Part shown: positions 53,739-64,000 of the stretch, piece by piece
Numbering within the stretch: the stretch's first letter is position 1
Layout: every line of letters starts with the position of its first letter
Assembly (NCBI GenBank): GCA_009829735.1
Contig: CM020619.1
Coordinates: 2,238,590-2,302,589 of the forward strand
From: Pyropia yezoensis
Taxonomy: Eukaryota; Rhodophyta; Bangiophyceae; Bangiales; Bangiaceae
Direction of reading: 5' to 3'
Length of the DNA stretch: 64,000 bases
The notes under the pieces: model-generated
Seen by the model: the letters and a program-made list of their open reading frames with translations, nothing else
Databases searched by the model: none
Told to the model about the DNA's origin: nothing
Translations under genes and position numbers: made by a program

Positions 53739-54812
53739 GCCGTCTCGTCCCATCGTGGCAGCAGTGGAGGAGAGGCAGGAAGGGCGGGCGCGGGGGGCGG
53801 GGGTCGGTGGGGAGTTGGCCGAGGTGGGAAGGGCGGGGGCAGAGGGGATGCAGGTGATGGATGGAAGCCGGCAGACGGCGCCTGACGGCCGTCTGGCGGC
53901 GGCCGGCCAGGTGGCTGACCATGGGGGCAGTGGGGGTAGCGTTGTAGCCGGGCCGACGACGCAGCCGCGGGGACGGTTGGAAATGGAGGCGGCGGACACT
54001 ACCCGCCATCATCATATCGACTGCCAACGCGGACCGAGTACAGGAGCGTCACCGGCGCGGTGCCGGCCGTCCGTTCAGGGAGGGCCACCACCTGGGCGGC
54101 GTAGAGGAGGTAGGATATGGTACTGCCACTGGCGACCAGCACCACCCGCCGGGCCGGGTGTGGCGCGTGCCACCGCCGTCGCTACCGCGGCGTTGGCCTC
54201 CCCGTGGGTGAGCCCCCACGTGCCAAGGCGGCTGGTGGCCCACGGGCTGGCGGTGGCGCCGCCGCCGCCGAACGCCGCCGCCGCCGCCGTCGCCTCGGAG
54301 GTCGCCACTGCGGCGGCGTCTGCGATGCGGTGTGCGTGTGGCTGACCGTCTCGGTATTTGCCAGCGTGGACGAGCGGCCGCGTCCCCGCCGGTCAGCCCT
54401 CCTCTCCGCCCCCGGCCCCCCCCCCCCCCCCCCCCCCGCCCTTTCCCAGTGCAGCACTGCCCACAGCAGCGACGCCACCTGCGGCGGCTGGCGGCGACCG
54501 CTGCGGGCCGACCCGCCGCCCCGCCGGGCCGCTGCGTACTGCGCCCGCCCACGACCTGCGTCCACCCCCTCTGCCTCAGTTTCCAGGATGGAGGGTCAGC
54601 CCGCACGCCTGCTCTATCCTTGGCCGCTTCCAAATGGCAAGGACACCACCCCAACCCTCTGTCACGCACCACCCCATCTCTCTGTCCCGCACCACCCCAT
54701 CTCTCCATCACGCACCACCCAGAGCCTGGCAGACAGCGGACAAAAGCAAAAAAAAAAATAGGCCCCAAGCGGATAGTACTGTACGCGCCGGCGGCGTCGC
54801 CCCAGCGTACGT
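53739..54812. other. Possible minus-strand coding fragments, unidentified
   Basis: Minus-strand pieces such as PPQVASLLWAVLHWERAG (near 54470) and ATASPWATSRLGTWGLTHGE (near 54230), then VLVASGSTISYLLYAAQVVA (near 54110), read like protein but lie in different frames. Together they might be exons of one gene. No family is recognised. Confidence 0.3.
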
Positions 54813-55575
54813 TTACAGCAATCCACTCTCACGGCACCCCCCACCGTGGCCCACCATCCATAAAGACACCGCGCACCCTGCCGCCGGCCAGCACGCTACG
54901 TGCATCGTCGGGAGCACCCGCCGGCTGCTCCCGCCCCTCAGCCTTCGCCCCCCTCCCTCCCCCCCCACCCCACCTGCCCTCCGGCCCTGGCGCCTCTCCA
55001 TGGTTGTGCTCCCTTTGTACCACCCGCCGCCGCAGCCGAAGCCGCCGTACCCCCCCCCCCAGCCGGGGCCGCCCCAGCCGTAGCCCCCCCAGCCGCCATA
55101 GCCCCAGGCCGGGTAGCCCCAACCGCCGCCGTACCCGCCGTACCCGCCGTACCCGCCGTACCCGCCGTACCCGCCGTACCCACCGTACCCGTACCGGCCC
55201 CGCGGGGTGGGCCCGTCGCCCTTGGAAACCGCGCCGCCGCCGCCGCCGCCCTCTGCCCCTTCTTCCCACTCCCCGTCCCCCCCTTCCCACTCCCCGCCCT
55301 CCGCCGCCTCCCCACCCGCGGGGGAGAGCCCCCCCCCCGCCCGCCCCCTGCCGGCTCACCGGCGTTGCCAGGCGGCCGGCCCGGCGCGCCGCCGCCGCCG
55401 CCGCCCCCGCCGGGCGGGCGTGCGCGGCGGGGGCCACGCCGGGGGGGCCCACCGGCGGCGGCGGGGGCGCCCCCAGGAGGGCGGGCGGGAGGGGCGGCGG
55501 GGCGGCCGCCACCGTCGACGCCATGGCCGCGGTGGTGGGCGCCGCGACGGCGGCAGTGGCGGTGGTGAAGGGCAT
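54813..55575 (-). CDS. Gly-Tyr-rich protein (GYGG repeats), hypothetical
   Basis: It starts at ATG 55575 (AAGATGC context; MPFTTATAAVAAPTTAAMAS), then a Pro/Ala-rich stretch. After about 55340 the better frame has GEWEGGDGEWEEGAEGGG and PTPRGRYGYGGYGGYGG, continuing as seven GYG-type repeats and Trp-rich WGYPAWGYGGWGGYGWGG before KGSTTMERRQ. Joining the two halves needs either an intron (a GTGAGC donor lies at 55359-55354) or one base less in a 10-C/G run near 55329-55338. The plus strand has stop codons across the repeats, which favours this strand. Such Gly/Tyr tracts are seen in cell-wall, RNA-binding and tail-segment proteins. No specific role is claimed. Confidence 0.4.
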
Positions 55576-56698
55576 CTTGCGCGGGCGATCGGGCGGGCGG
55601 CGGGGGCGGGGGAGGGGGAGAGACGGAGGGCGGGGACGGGACGCAACGACGGCCACTTGGCCGCCGCGGCGACGGGGAAGACGCGCCCTCGACGGGGGCT
55701 GGAAGCGAGGCGCCGCTAGGTGTGGGTGGCGTGGGCGACGCCGCACTCGTCTGGTGGCGGGCGGACGCCGGGGGAGGGTCGGCCGGGATGGGTGTGTGGG
55801 TGATATGATCCGGATGGAGGGTCCGCTCTCCGTTTCTGCGGATGCCGGTCTGCCGCCCCCTCTTCTGCGCGCCCCCACCGCCGGCGGCGACGCCGGCCGT
55901 GACCGGGCGGGCGCCCGGGGGGGGGGGACCCCCCACTGCAAGCGGCGGCTGGTGGGACCAGGAGGGACCGGCGGCCACTGCCTGGGGCGCCCGTCGCACC
56001 AGCGTGCCACGCCCCTGCCCTCAGGCCGGTCCACCCCTCCCCCCCCCCCCCCCCTCCCCCCTCCCCGTCTCTGCCGACTCGCGGTGGGCGACGACAGGCG
56101 GCGGTCACCGGCCCGGGCGCACCAAGCCCCGTGCGCGCCGGCACGCAGCGGGGTCCCCGGGCTCTGGCGCACGCCGCTGCGGGTCCTCCTACCTCCCCCC
56201 CCCCCCCCCCCATCCCTCCCCACCCCCCCCCCCCCCCCCCTCGTGCTTTGCCCGCTCACCCCCGGTGGTGGCGGAGAGAAACAAGAACATAGGGGTGGGC
56301 GGGGGAGCGGGGTTGCACGACCGGCACGACGGTCAGGGGCTCCCCCCACCCCTTCCATGGAAGGCAAGGGGGGGGTGAGGGGGTGGGGGGAATGGGGGGG
56401 CGGGGTTGCCCACCCACCCCACCGCCACCCATCGTGGGGTGGGAAGGCTCCGCCGCCGCCAGGCGCTGGCGGGGAAGGCGGGGAGGAAGGCGGGGGGGGG
56501 GTGGGGGGTGGGAGGGGTGGAAGCGGGAATCAAAGGCGTGGGGGGGGGGGGTGGAGGAGGCGGGGGCCGCGGCGGAGCGGCAGCGGCCTGCCCCCCCCCC
56601 ACCCCCCCGCTGCTCGGCGCCCCCACCCGGTGGGGTGGCTGCCGCGGGACGGTCCGGCGCCGCGTGCCCCCCCAATCCGGCGGCGGTTCTCTTTGTAG
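55576..56698. other. GC-rich DNA with long C runs, no gene
   Basis: Homopolymer C runs (56040-56055, 56195-56210, 56225-56240) and open frames made of Pro/Arg codons only. Nothing supports a gene. Confidence 0.4.
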
Positions 56699-56837
56699 GG
56701 ATGCACTGTACCTACTTGCTGTCCCCGCCACCGCAGACGGCGGCAGCCCAGGGAGGGGGGGGGGGGAGGGAGGGGGGGGGGGGGGGGCCGCGACGGGGAA
56801 CCCCGCCCGCGTCGCCGCCGCCGATGCGGGTGCTGCC

Positions 56838-56871
<34 letters not shown>

Positions 56872-58589
56872 AGCCGCGCCGTCGTCGGGCGGCGGGGCCC
56901 CCCCTCGCGGGAAGGCGGCGGGCGCGACGCCGTGGCCGCCGCGGCGCGGCTGCGCGGCGCCGCGCCGCCGCGCCGCCGTCTCCGCCGCCGCCGCCGCCAC
57001 CGCCGCCGCCGGCGGCCCTTGCCGCCACGACGGCCGCCAAGCGGTTGGCGGCCGCCGTCGCCCCCCCGCCGACGGCGACGGCGGCGGCCAGCCGCCGGCC
57101 GCGGTTCCCAGCCGCGGCGGCCGCCGCCGCTGCCGCCGCCGCTGCCGATGCCGCACGCCGCCGTGGGCGGGCGGCGGGCGGCGGGCGGCGGGCGGGTGCG
57201 GTGGTGCCCCCCCGGCGGAGAATCGCTGGCGGCGGCGGGCGGCGGCCCGCCTCTGCCCTCCCCCCCCCCCCGCGCCCCCCCCGTCGCGGGGCCGCCGTTT
57301 TGTGTGTGGTGCACGCTCGGCAGCCTCGCCGGCCCATCCCCCGGTGACCTGCCGGCGCTGCTGCGTGTGCCCCACCCAGCAGTCGCCGGGGGGGGGAGGG
57401 GGGGGGGGTGGGCGCCGCCCCCGCCGCCGCCCCCGTGTGCGCAGACGGCGGGGGGGCGCGGCGGCCCCGCGGCGGCTGGATCGCTGCTCCTGCCCGCGGG
57501 GGGGGGGGGGGGGGGGGGTGGCCGACGGTGGGGCGGCCGCCCCGTCGCGCTCGTCGCCCGTCGCCGCCGCCGCCGCCGCCGCGGCCGCCGCCGCCCCATG
57601 GGCGGGTGCTGATGGAGGGCACGCCGGCCGGGGGGAGCGGCGGTGGCGTCGGTCGACGCGGCCGAGCCCCCCCCCCCCCCCCCCCCGCCGGTGGCCCCTC
57701 CGTAACGAGGTCGGGGTGTTGGCCGTCAACGGCGGGGGGGGGGGGGGGGGGGGGGTGCTGCTGGCCGCAACGGCCCAGCCGCCGCGACCCGCGGCGCGCT
57801 TCCACCTCCGCACCCGCCGGGTGGGCGTGCGGACGAGCGTCGGCTTCCCCCACTCTTAGGGGGGGGGGGGGGGGGGTGCCGTCAGTGGGGGGAGCGGTGG
57901 GGCTGCCGGGCGGCGGCTTTTTTGGTGGTTGGCGGCGGGGCGTTGGGGGCGCTTGTCGATGCGGCCACCGGTGAGGTCGTGTCCATCCTCTGGCCTGCAG
58001 AGGGGGGGGCGGACGCTGCCGCTGCCGCCGCAGAGGCGGCTGGCGTCGGTGCGGAGGCACCGGCGGGCGGGGGCGCCGTCGCCGCCGCGGGCGCTGGCGC
58101 CGCGGGCGCTCTCGCGGCAGCCGCCGTCCCGCCGCCGTCGCCCCCGCCATCGACGGGTGGTGGCGCCACGAACGTGCTCCTTACCCCCGCGGGGGTGGTA
58201 CGCTGGCACCCGCCACGGGCCCCACCGGCGCCCCCCTCTTTCGCCCCGTCGGTCGTGGCGCCGGTGGCGCCGGCGGTGGGGGCAGTGGTGGTGGTGGTGG
58301 GGGGGGGTGGTGGTGGTGGTGGTGGCGTCGGCAGAGGCTGGACCGCCGCCCCCGCACGGGGCCTGGACGGCGCGGCCGCAGCGGGTGTGGCCGCCTCGGC
58401 CGACGGCGGGGTGGTGGTGGTGGCGTCTGGGGAGGGGCCGTCGGCGTTTCGGCGGGCGGCGGATGTGGGGGGGGGGGGGGCGGGGGGGGGGGACGCCCCC
58501 GCCCCCGCCGCGGGTGGTGGTGCCGCCCCTGCCGCTGGTGGCCACGGCGGCAGTGGCGGCGCTGGCGGTAGTGGCGGCGGCGGTGGCAG

Positions 58590-58620
<31 letters not shown>

Positions 58621-58842
58621 GGGGGTGAGCAGGCCCCCCCTGGGCACCCGCAGTTGTGGGCGGTGGCCACCGGCCGGGTGACGCGGTGTGCGGGCCGCCG
58701 CGGGGGGGTGGACCGCGTGAGCGTCGCGGGGGCGGTCGCCGCCGCCGTGGTGCGCCCGACGGCGGGGGCGGGGGGGAGGCGTGGGTGTGGCGCGTCGCGT
58801 GAGGGGACCGAGGGGGTTGGCGGGGATGGGGGCGGTGCGTGA
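56699..58842 (+). CDS. Possible beta-propeller-like gene, strongly broken by G/C runs
   Basis: A good acceptor (TCTCTTTGTAG, ending 56698) is followed by DALYLLAVPATADGG. Later frames contain GVLAVNGGG then VLLAATAQPPRPAARFHLR, then LVVGGGALGALVDAATGEVV, TNVLLTPAGVVRW, GVAASADGGVVVVASGEGPS and GVDRVSVAGAVAAAVV. These are short beta-strand-like units with small-residue turns, as in WD40-type propellers. They lie in more than one frame, separated by poly-G tracts, so base-calling errors or introns must be assumed. The family is not certain; SEC12/PREB-like proteins are one possibility. Confidence 0.3.
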
Positions 58843-59548
58843 GCGGGGTGGGGGTGGGGTGGGCAGGGGGGCGGCGACACAGAGGCTGCCGGCAAGGACG
58901 GCTCCTACGGCACGCCACGGGCTGGGGGGGGGCGCAGCGCAGCTGCCGGGGCGTTGGCGTCTTTTTGGGGGGGAGGGCGGTGTCTTGCTGCCCAGAGCGT
59001 CTGTGGTGATGCGTTCCCAGTGCATACCCTCCTGCCCTGGCACTCCTATGTGTACACGGCCTTTTTGCAGTGCAGGCGGGCTCTTCCTTGCCAGCTGCCC
59101 ATGGCTGGGCCAAGCTGTCCCTATGAGGGCTCCCAGCCAGAGTCAGTGAGTGAAGCAGGAAGCACACTATGAAGAGTACTGCCTGTACGGGGTGCTTTTG
59201 AGCTGTTCAAGACTCTCTCTGATGGAAGGAAAAACATCTACAGAGTCCCAACACGCTAGGATGCGCAACAGTGCACAGGTCATGTCTTTCATCGTGCCCC
59301 AAGGCCCGTGCCTACCCATTGAAACACAAGAGAGAGCACAGGAACATGAGGTCTCCTATCCACATATCCCCACCTAGTCCTGGGCGTCGTTTGACTGAAC
59401 TTTTTGGCACCGGTTGCTCATACGGACTCCGCGGAGGGTCCTGAGCTCGCGGGGGGTGGTCTGTTCTGTGAGGATCCACTTTTTTTCATAGGCACACGCT
59501 GCGGCAGGGGGGTCCCAGTGTGTGCAAAACCCCGCCCCTGGGAGCACA
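58843..59548. other. Intergenic DNA
   Basis: Lower-GC DNA without coding signal up to the left end of the transposon. Confidence 0.4.
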
Positions 59549-59623
59549 GAGGCGGTAACGGGAAGTTGCAACCTGTAACACAAAGTTGCATCCGCCCTTC
59601 GCGCCATCCCGGTTCCGATCAGA

Positions 59624-59696
59624 TTTTAGGCGGGCATTCAATCACTGCATGCCCTATCCAGGTGATTTTTGGGCGGGCACACGGTCGCATTGCCTG
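59624..59696 (+). repeat. Subterminal direct repeat in the transposon
   Basis: CAGATTTTAGGCGGGCATTC (about 59629-59648) and GTGATTTTTGGGCGGGCAC (about 59663-59681), each followed by a TC-rich stretch ending GCATGCC or GCATTGCC, are two copies of a 35-bp unit just inside the left end. Subterminal repeats of this kind are often transposase-binding sites. Confidence 0.5.
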
Positions 59697-60099
59697 GCTG
59701 CTGTTACAACTGCGCGCCCCGTCCCCCCATAGCCCCCCCGCCACCCCTGCCGCAGAAAAAGGCCCAAGCATGGGCGACGTGCATCACTGCGCCTACCACT
59801 GCATCCACATCGCCCCCCTGCCTCCTCTCCCGCCACCCACAGCCATCGCCCTGGACGCGGCATCGCCCCCCCCCCCCCCCCCCCCCCCCCGCCCGCCCGC
59901 CCTGCCTTCTGCTGCCCTCCCCGGCGTCCCCTGCTGGGTGCTGCCGGTGGAGTAACTCCCTCGAGGTTACCGCTGTGCAGAGGGCCTCGTCTAAGTGCCG
60001 CCGACCCCGCCGACGCACGGCAGAGGGCACGGGGGCAGAGCCAGCTGGTGGGACCTTCGCTGCACAGGGGGCGGTGCGCGGTACCTCTTGACGTCTTCA

Positions 60100-61794
60100 A
60101 TGAAGACCTCCCCCGTCCTGGACCTCCTAGAGGACGCCAAGAAGGACTTCCCCACGCTGAAGGCCGCCTTCAAGCACGTCGCGGGGGTGACAAAGCAGAG
60201 CATGTCGTCGGTCAAGAGCACCTACCACCGATCCCGCCGCGGCAACGGCGCCTGCAACGCAAACCGGAAGCTGTTGCCTGAGCAAGAGACCATGCTGGTT
60301 GCCGTCGCCCAAGCCTTCAGCGTCAACAATGTGGCAATGAGCTCGGCACAGCTGCGGGACCTGGTGGCGCGCAAGTTTGGCGTCGCGGTGTCCAAGATGT
60401 GGGTTACGCGCTTCACCCGTCGGCACCGCCAACAGCTGAGCAAGCGGGCGTGCAAGGCGCTCGCCGACAAGCGGGTGGGGCCAAGGGTGTATGGTGGCGT
60501 GGTAGACTTCTGCGACGAGCTCGCCACCTTCCTCGGGCACAAGCACTTCCCCGCACACGCGGTGTTCAACTTTGACGAGACGCGGGTGGTGCAGAAGGGG
60601 GGCAACATGAAGCTGAGCCGTGTGGAGGCAGCGGGCAAGGAGCGCGCCAACGTGAGGACAACCAGGCACAACACGGTGGCGACCCTGCTGCCGTTCGTCA
60701 GCGCCGACGGCGGTGTACTCCTCAGTGTGTACATTCTGAAGGGGCGGTTTGGGGACGGCAGCTCGGCACCTGTGAACTTTACTATGGAAAAGGCGCGAGG
60801 CACCACCCGGGGTACATGGCCGCGGTTTTACTGTTGGACCGACACGGGTTATCTTGACGCGGACACGTTCAAAGCTGTGCTGGGCAAGGTGGCCGAGGTG
60901 TGGCAAGAGCGCCACCCTGGCATCCCGGCACTCCTCTTCAGCGACCAGCTAGCCGCGCACCGTCGCGCGGACATCGTGGAGCATGCCATTGGCCTGGGCT
61001 TGTACCTGTTTTCCCTTCCCAAGAACACTTCGCACATCACGCAGCCGCTTGACGAGGCGCCTTTCGGTACGCTGCAGGCGGTTACTCGCCACAATCACGA
61101 GGCGGCTGTCATGGATGGAATGCTCACCAACTCCGGCACCCGGGATGCGCTGCTGATGGCGGCCTACGCAGCGGAGCGCCGCGCCTTCACCCGGCCGGCC
61201 ATCAGAGGAGCATTTCGCCGCTGCGGATTGTGGCCATTTCAGCCGGTTGTCATGCGGGCCAATGTCCGGGCCAACCTGGGTCTGGCGGCGACGGGAGAGA
61301 CGCCGGTCGAGGCTGCCCGCAGCGCCGCGGCTGCCGTTATCCAGGCTGCCCAAGAGCGAGTTGACGCCACTGCGGCAAGGACTGTTGCCGGGCGCGCGGT
61401 CGTGCGGCGGGCGGAGGTGCACTCTCCGCTTCTGCTGCTGGACCAACACCGCCAGCTTGAGGCGGCGGCGGCCAAAGAGCAGCAGGACAAGGCGGACCGC
61501 AGCGCCCAGCGGGCCTCCAAGAAAGCCGACAAGGAGCGCGAGCGTGCCGGCAAGGTGGTAGCCAGGCAGCAGCGCCGCTGTCGCGTGTGCGCCGAGATGG
61601 AGTATCGTGGAGGCAAGGCGTGGACTGCGTGCCCTTGCACCTCGTTTTGGGTGTGCCCTGGGTGCACTAAGTCGATCCACGCGGGTGTGGTGATGGCGCA
61701 GCACATCCAGGAGTGCCCCGGGCCTCCCTCTGAGGACGATAGTAGCAGCTGCGATGAAGGTGGGGCGAGTAGCGGGGACGAGAGCGCCGAGTAG
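60100..61794 (+). CDS. DDE_1 (pogo/CENP-B-like) transposase
   Basis: The ORF has 564 codons, starting at ATG 60100 (MKTSPVLDLLEDAKKD). The N-terminal half has a helix-turn-helix of the CENP-B type (LRDLVARKFGVAVSKMWVTR). The catalytic triad is readable: Asp in AVFNFDETRVV, Asp in ALLFSDQLAAHRRAD, and Asp in SHITQPLDEAPFGTLQ. Near the C-terminus lies a Cys cluster, CRVCAEMEYRG then CPCTSFWVCPGC, which may bind zinc and is not part of standard pogo transposases. The tail is acidic (PSEDDSSSCDEGG). The frame is unbroken, so the element may be active or recently so. An earlier in-frame Met at 59995 is possible. Confidence 0.9.
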   Translation: MKTSPVLDLLEDAKKDFPTLKAAFKHVAGVTKQSMSSVKSTYHRSRRGNGACNANRKLLPEQETMLVAVAQAFSVNNVAMSSAQLRDLVARKFGVAVSKMWVTRFTRRHRQQLSKRACKALADKRVGPRVYGGVVDFCDELATFLGHKHFPAHAVFNFDETRVVQKGGNMKLSRVEAAGKERANVRTTRHNTVATLLPFVSADGGVLLSVYILKGRFGDGSSAPVNFTMEKARGTTRGTWPRFYCWTDTGYLDADTFKAVLGKVAEVWQERHPGIPALLFSDQLAAHRRADIVEHAIGLGLYLFSLPKNTSHITQPLDEAPFGTLQAVTRHNHEAAVMDGMLTNSGTRDALLMAAYAAERRAFTRPAIRGAFRRCGLWPFQPVVMRANVRANLGLAATGETPVEAARSAAAAVIQAAQERVDATAARTVAGRAVVRRAEVHSPLLLLDQHRQLEAAAAKEQQDKADRSAQRASKKADKERERAGKVVARQQRRCRVCAEMEYRGGKAWTACPCTSFWVCPGCTKSIHAGVVMAQHIQECPGPPSEDDSSSCDEGGASSGDESAE

Positions 61795-61919
61795 CGGTTG
61801 CAGGGAATATAATCACTGGGTTGTCTGTTGCACAAATCAAATGCGTCCAAGGAATCTCACCCGGGTGGTGTCAAGAATGCAACTTTGCGTTACAGGTTGC
61901 AACTTCCCGTTACCGCCTC

Positions 61920-62597
61920 ACATCGGGATACCGGCAAAGCAGTTTTTGTGTACCTGCAAGCTCGCAGGGACACAGAGGTTTAGTTTGGGCCATGCTACTG
62001 CCCGGTTGCTGTCCTTCTCTTGGCGATGAGGGGGGGGGCTCAAAAACTACAGTTTTTAGTTGCTTCGTCGTGAAGAAGTGCTCCACAGGGCAACATACAA
62101 TCGATACCCACCGGTTTTTTTTTGGCGAACAGAAGCAGGATAGGTAGAGGGAGGTATCGTGGTGCGTGGTGTTGCTCTTCGGTGCCTGGTGGTGCGGAGA
62201 TCATGGGGCGGGCGACGGACATGAGCGTACTTCTGCTTCTGTATGGATGATGGCCATACGTGGCCAATGATCAATCTTTTTCCAGAAAAAAACACATGGG
62301 CACAGAGCGCAAGGTCTGAGGAGCACAGCGGTGTGACCCACGTCCCGCAGGGTGCACTTCTTCATGGTCGACAGGGGTCGTGGGACTCGACGGGGGGGGG
62401 GGACGGGTGGCGAGATCAAATGTCACTCTGCGTGCAAATTTGTCACTTTGCGCAACTGTCTCATTGACATTGGCATTCACAATATCACGCCGTCCACCTG
62501 CGTCGGCACCCGTCTAAAGTTTAGATCGGCTCCGTGGGCCTCGGCAACAGCATGCGCCCCCAGGTTCCAACCCTCTGGGCGGCGGGCGGGGTGACTC
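61920..62597. other. Intergenic DNA
   Basis: AT-richer DNA. A short palindrome AAAACTACAGTTTT lies near 62043-62056. No gene is seen. Confidence 0.4.
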
Positions 62598-64000
62598 TTA
62601 AGCGGCGACGCCAGCCTGCCCAGGCGCCTTCTTGCACCCCATCCCAATGCGCAGCAGTGGTAACGGCCCCATGGACGCCGACCCGACGGACAGGCGCGAA
62701 TACACCTGCTCCGCAGTGAGGCGCCCCGCCAACGGTCCAGCCTCGGCCAGCACCAGCGCCGCGGCACCTGCGACGTGGGGTGCTGCCATCGAAGTACCCG
62801 ACGCGTACATCAGCCCTCCCGTCTCGACGGCAGCCGCATCCACAGACAGGATGTCCTCGCCGGGGGCGGCCATGTCCACGCATGGGCCCCGGTTTGACTC
62901 TTCCGACAGCATGTCCATGTGAGTGGTGCTCGCCACGGAGATAACGTCGACCGCCGCGGCGGGTGCGTAGTGGCACGCGTCGGCTCGATCGTTGCCGGCG
63001 CAGACCACCACCACCACCCCAACCCGCGACGCGCGGGTGGCGGCAATGGACCTTGGGTCAAGCGCGCCCGCGCGGGAGTACCCGTACAGACTCGCCACAA
63101 TCACCACGGGCTTGACGGGGTTTTGGCGCTTGAACGCGGCGACAGAGTCGATGGTGGCGATGACGCCAGAGGATGCGCCCTTACCGTCCCGGCCAAGGAC
63201 CTTCAAGCAGGTGAGGGACACCTTGGGTGCCACCCCCGTGTCCCGTCCCCCCACGATGCCGGCCACGTGGGAGCCGTGCCCGGTGTCGTCGATGGGCATC
63301 CGGTACTCCACGTTGGTGCCGAGCTTGCTAATGGCGCGGCGCTCGAATTGGGGGTGCTTAAAGGCGCACCCCGAGTCCAACACGAACACATGCACGCCAC
63401 GCCCCTGCTTGGGGTAGCACCCCTTCGTCGACGAGTCGCAGTCCAGGGGAAGAGCCCGTTAGTTGATCCTGTCGAGCCCCCAGAAGTGGACCTTCGTTTT
63501 GGGCATGGGCACGCGGAGGGCGTCGGCGCCCCCGTCGGACGCACCGTCGACGAGCGTGTCTGCGTTCACCACCGAGTCGGGCACGGTATCTTCCACCTCT
63601 GGGAGGCCCGCAAGGAGGTCTTTCACAGACACCGGGGGGGGGTGGGTGACGGCGGCAGCGGCATCGGCGGCGGCAGCGGCACCCCCCTCCGCGGAGTTGG
63701 CGGCCGCGGGCTCGCCGCTGCCACAGCGTGCAGAGATCATGTGGATGTTTGATAAGACGGTGACGGCGGTACAGTTTGGCGCCAGCCGCGCGCGGACCCT
63801 GTCCATGCACGACTCATCGCACGTGTCCGCCAGGACGATCATGGTAGTCTCTTGCACCAGCTGGGCCCTCGCCGCCGCCTCCAGCGCCGCCGAGTCTGCG
63901 ACGGCGCCGGCCTGGGGAGCGCCGCTGTCCACGATGGCAGCGACGACGGTGGCCGCGGCAGCCGCCGCAAATGCACCAGCGACGACGATCGTACCTGACC
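62598..64000 (-). CDS. Secreted proteinase K-like subtilase (S8), 5' end outside window, one in-frame TAA
   Basis: On the minus strand the frame enters at the right edge with a hydrophobic Ala/Val segment ([18 protein letters not shown]), most likely a signal peptide. An I9-like propeptide follows (ETTMIVLADTCDESC to KVHFWGLDRIN). A TAA at 63459-63461 then interrupts the frame. The same frame continues with RALPLDCDSS and the mature enzyme: Asp in VHVFVLDSGCAFKHPQF, His in DDTGHGSHVAGIVGG, oxyanion Asn in CAGNDRADAC, Ser in ASGTSMAAPHVAGAA. The catalytic triad is complete. In relatives WGLDRI is followed by a polar residue and then R-LPLD, so the TAA probably replaces Gln (CAA). The gene is either freshly broken, misassembled, or read through. 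It would act outside the cell or in the vacuole. Confidence 0.88.

Larger units (their letters stand above)
59549..61919 (+). mobile_element. pogo/CENP-B-type DNA transposon with 43-bp terminal inverted repeats
   Basis: Left end 59549-59591 and right end 61877-61919 are inverted copies with 42 of 43 matches (GAGGCGGTAACGGGAAGTTG at the outer edge). The transposase gene lies between them, and the whole is 2,371 bp. Both sides carry ACA directly outside the repeats, while the TA duplication normal for this superfamily is not seen. The exact ends may be a few bases out. The near-identity of the ends implies recent insertion. Confidence 0.88.

Noticed and set aside
56333-58150. A 605-codon minus-strand frame rich in Pro/Arg/Gly
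   Set aside because: It has no motif and is continuous only because the DNA is nearly pure G/C; the plus strand shows better strand-like units, though weakly.

Overview
The window is nuclear DNA from a GC-rich eukaryote. It holds LTR retrotransposons with chromodomains, a cut-and-paste transposon, genes with a likely spliceosomal intron, and eukaryote-only proteins (Fip1, bZIP, a Get2/CAML-like protein, translin). Long G and C homopolymers, Ala/Gly/Pro-rich proteins and an AAA-ATPase-like/PD-(D/E)XK gene would suit an early-diverging fungus of the chytrid or blastoclad type. That is inference; the sequence alone does not fix the lineage. A run of exactly 500 Ns (23360-23859) marks a scaffold gap.

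Layout. 1-2546 is the 3' end of a chromodomain Ty3/gypsy element: an antisense ORF, a polypurine tract and an LTR. 2577-3881 holds an unidentified coding remnant followed by a translin C-terminal half. 4413-6800 has a fold-back repeat and weak hypothetical ORFs. 7631-9843 (minus) is an AAA-ATPase-like/nuclease gene with a frame break. 11595-12324 is a MITE-like element with 57-bp inverted ends and TA flanks. 13559-14126 is a lone LTR. 17400-20190 is a decayed minus-strand gypsy pol. 21025-23019 is the LTR and antisense ORF of another minus-strand element.

23860-42599 is a stack of chromovirus copies. A family-2 element (chromodomain end, antisense ORF, 571-bp LTR) abuts a 5'-truncated family-1 element (pol 27237-30212, antisense ORF 30690-33159). 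That copy shares a 362-bp LTR (33750-34111) with a second family-1 element (gag, protease, RT, RNase H, integrase, chromodomain, antisense ORF, up to 42599). 42658-44175 is a broken DDE-type transposase-like gene.

45430-64000 is the most gene-like part: FIP1 (plus), a bZIP factor (minus), a GET2/CAML-like membrane protein (plus), a Gly-Tyr-rich protein (minus), a weak beta-propeller-like ORF (plus), a pogo/CENP-B-like transposon with 43-bp inverted repeats, and a proteinase K-like subtilase (minus) running off the right edge.

The main novelty is that every chromovirus 3' end seen here (five copies, two families) carries a long ORF on the opposite strand, convergent with pol and reading away from the LTR. 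The two families' ORFs look distantly homologous. In the two copies with a readable pol end (family 1), pol and the antisense ORF face each other across a small array of short hairpins.
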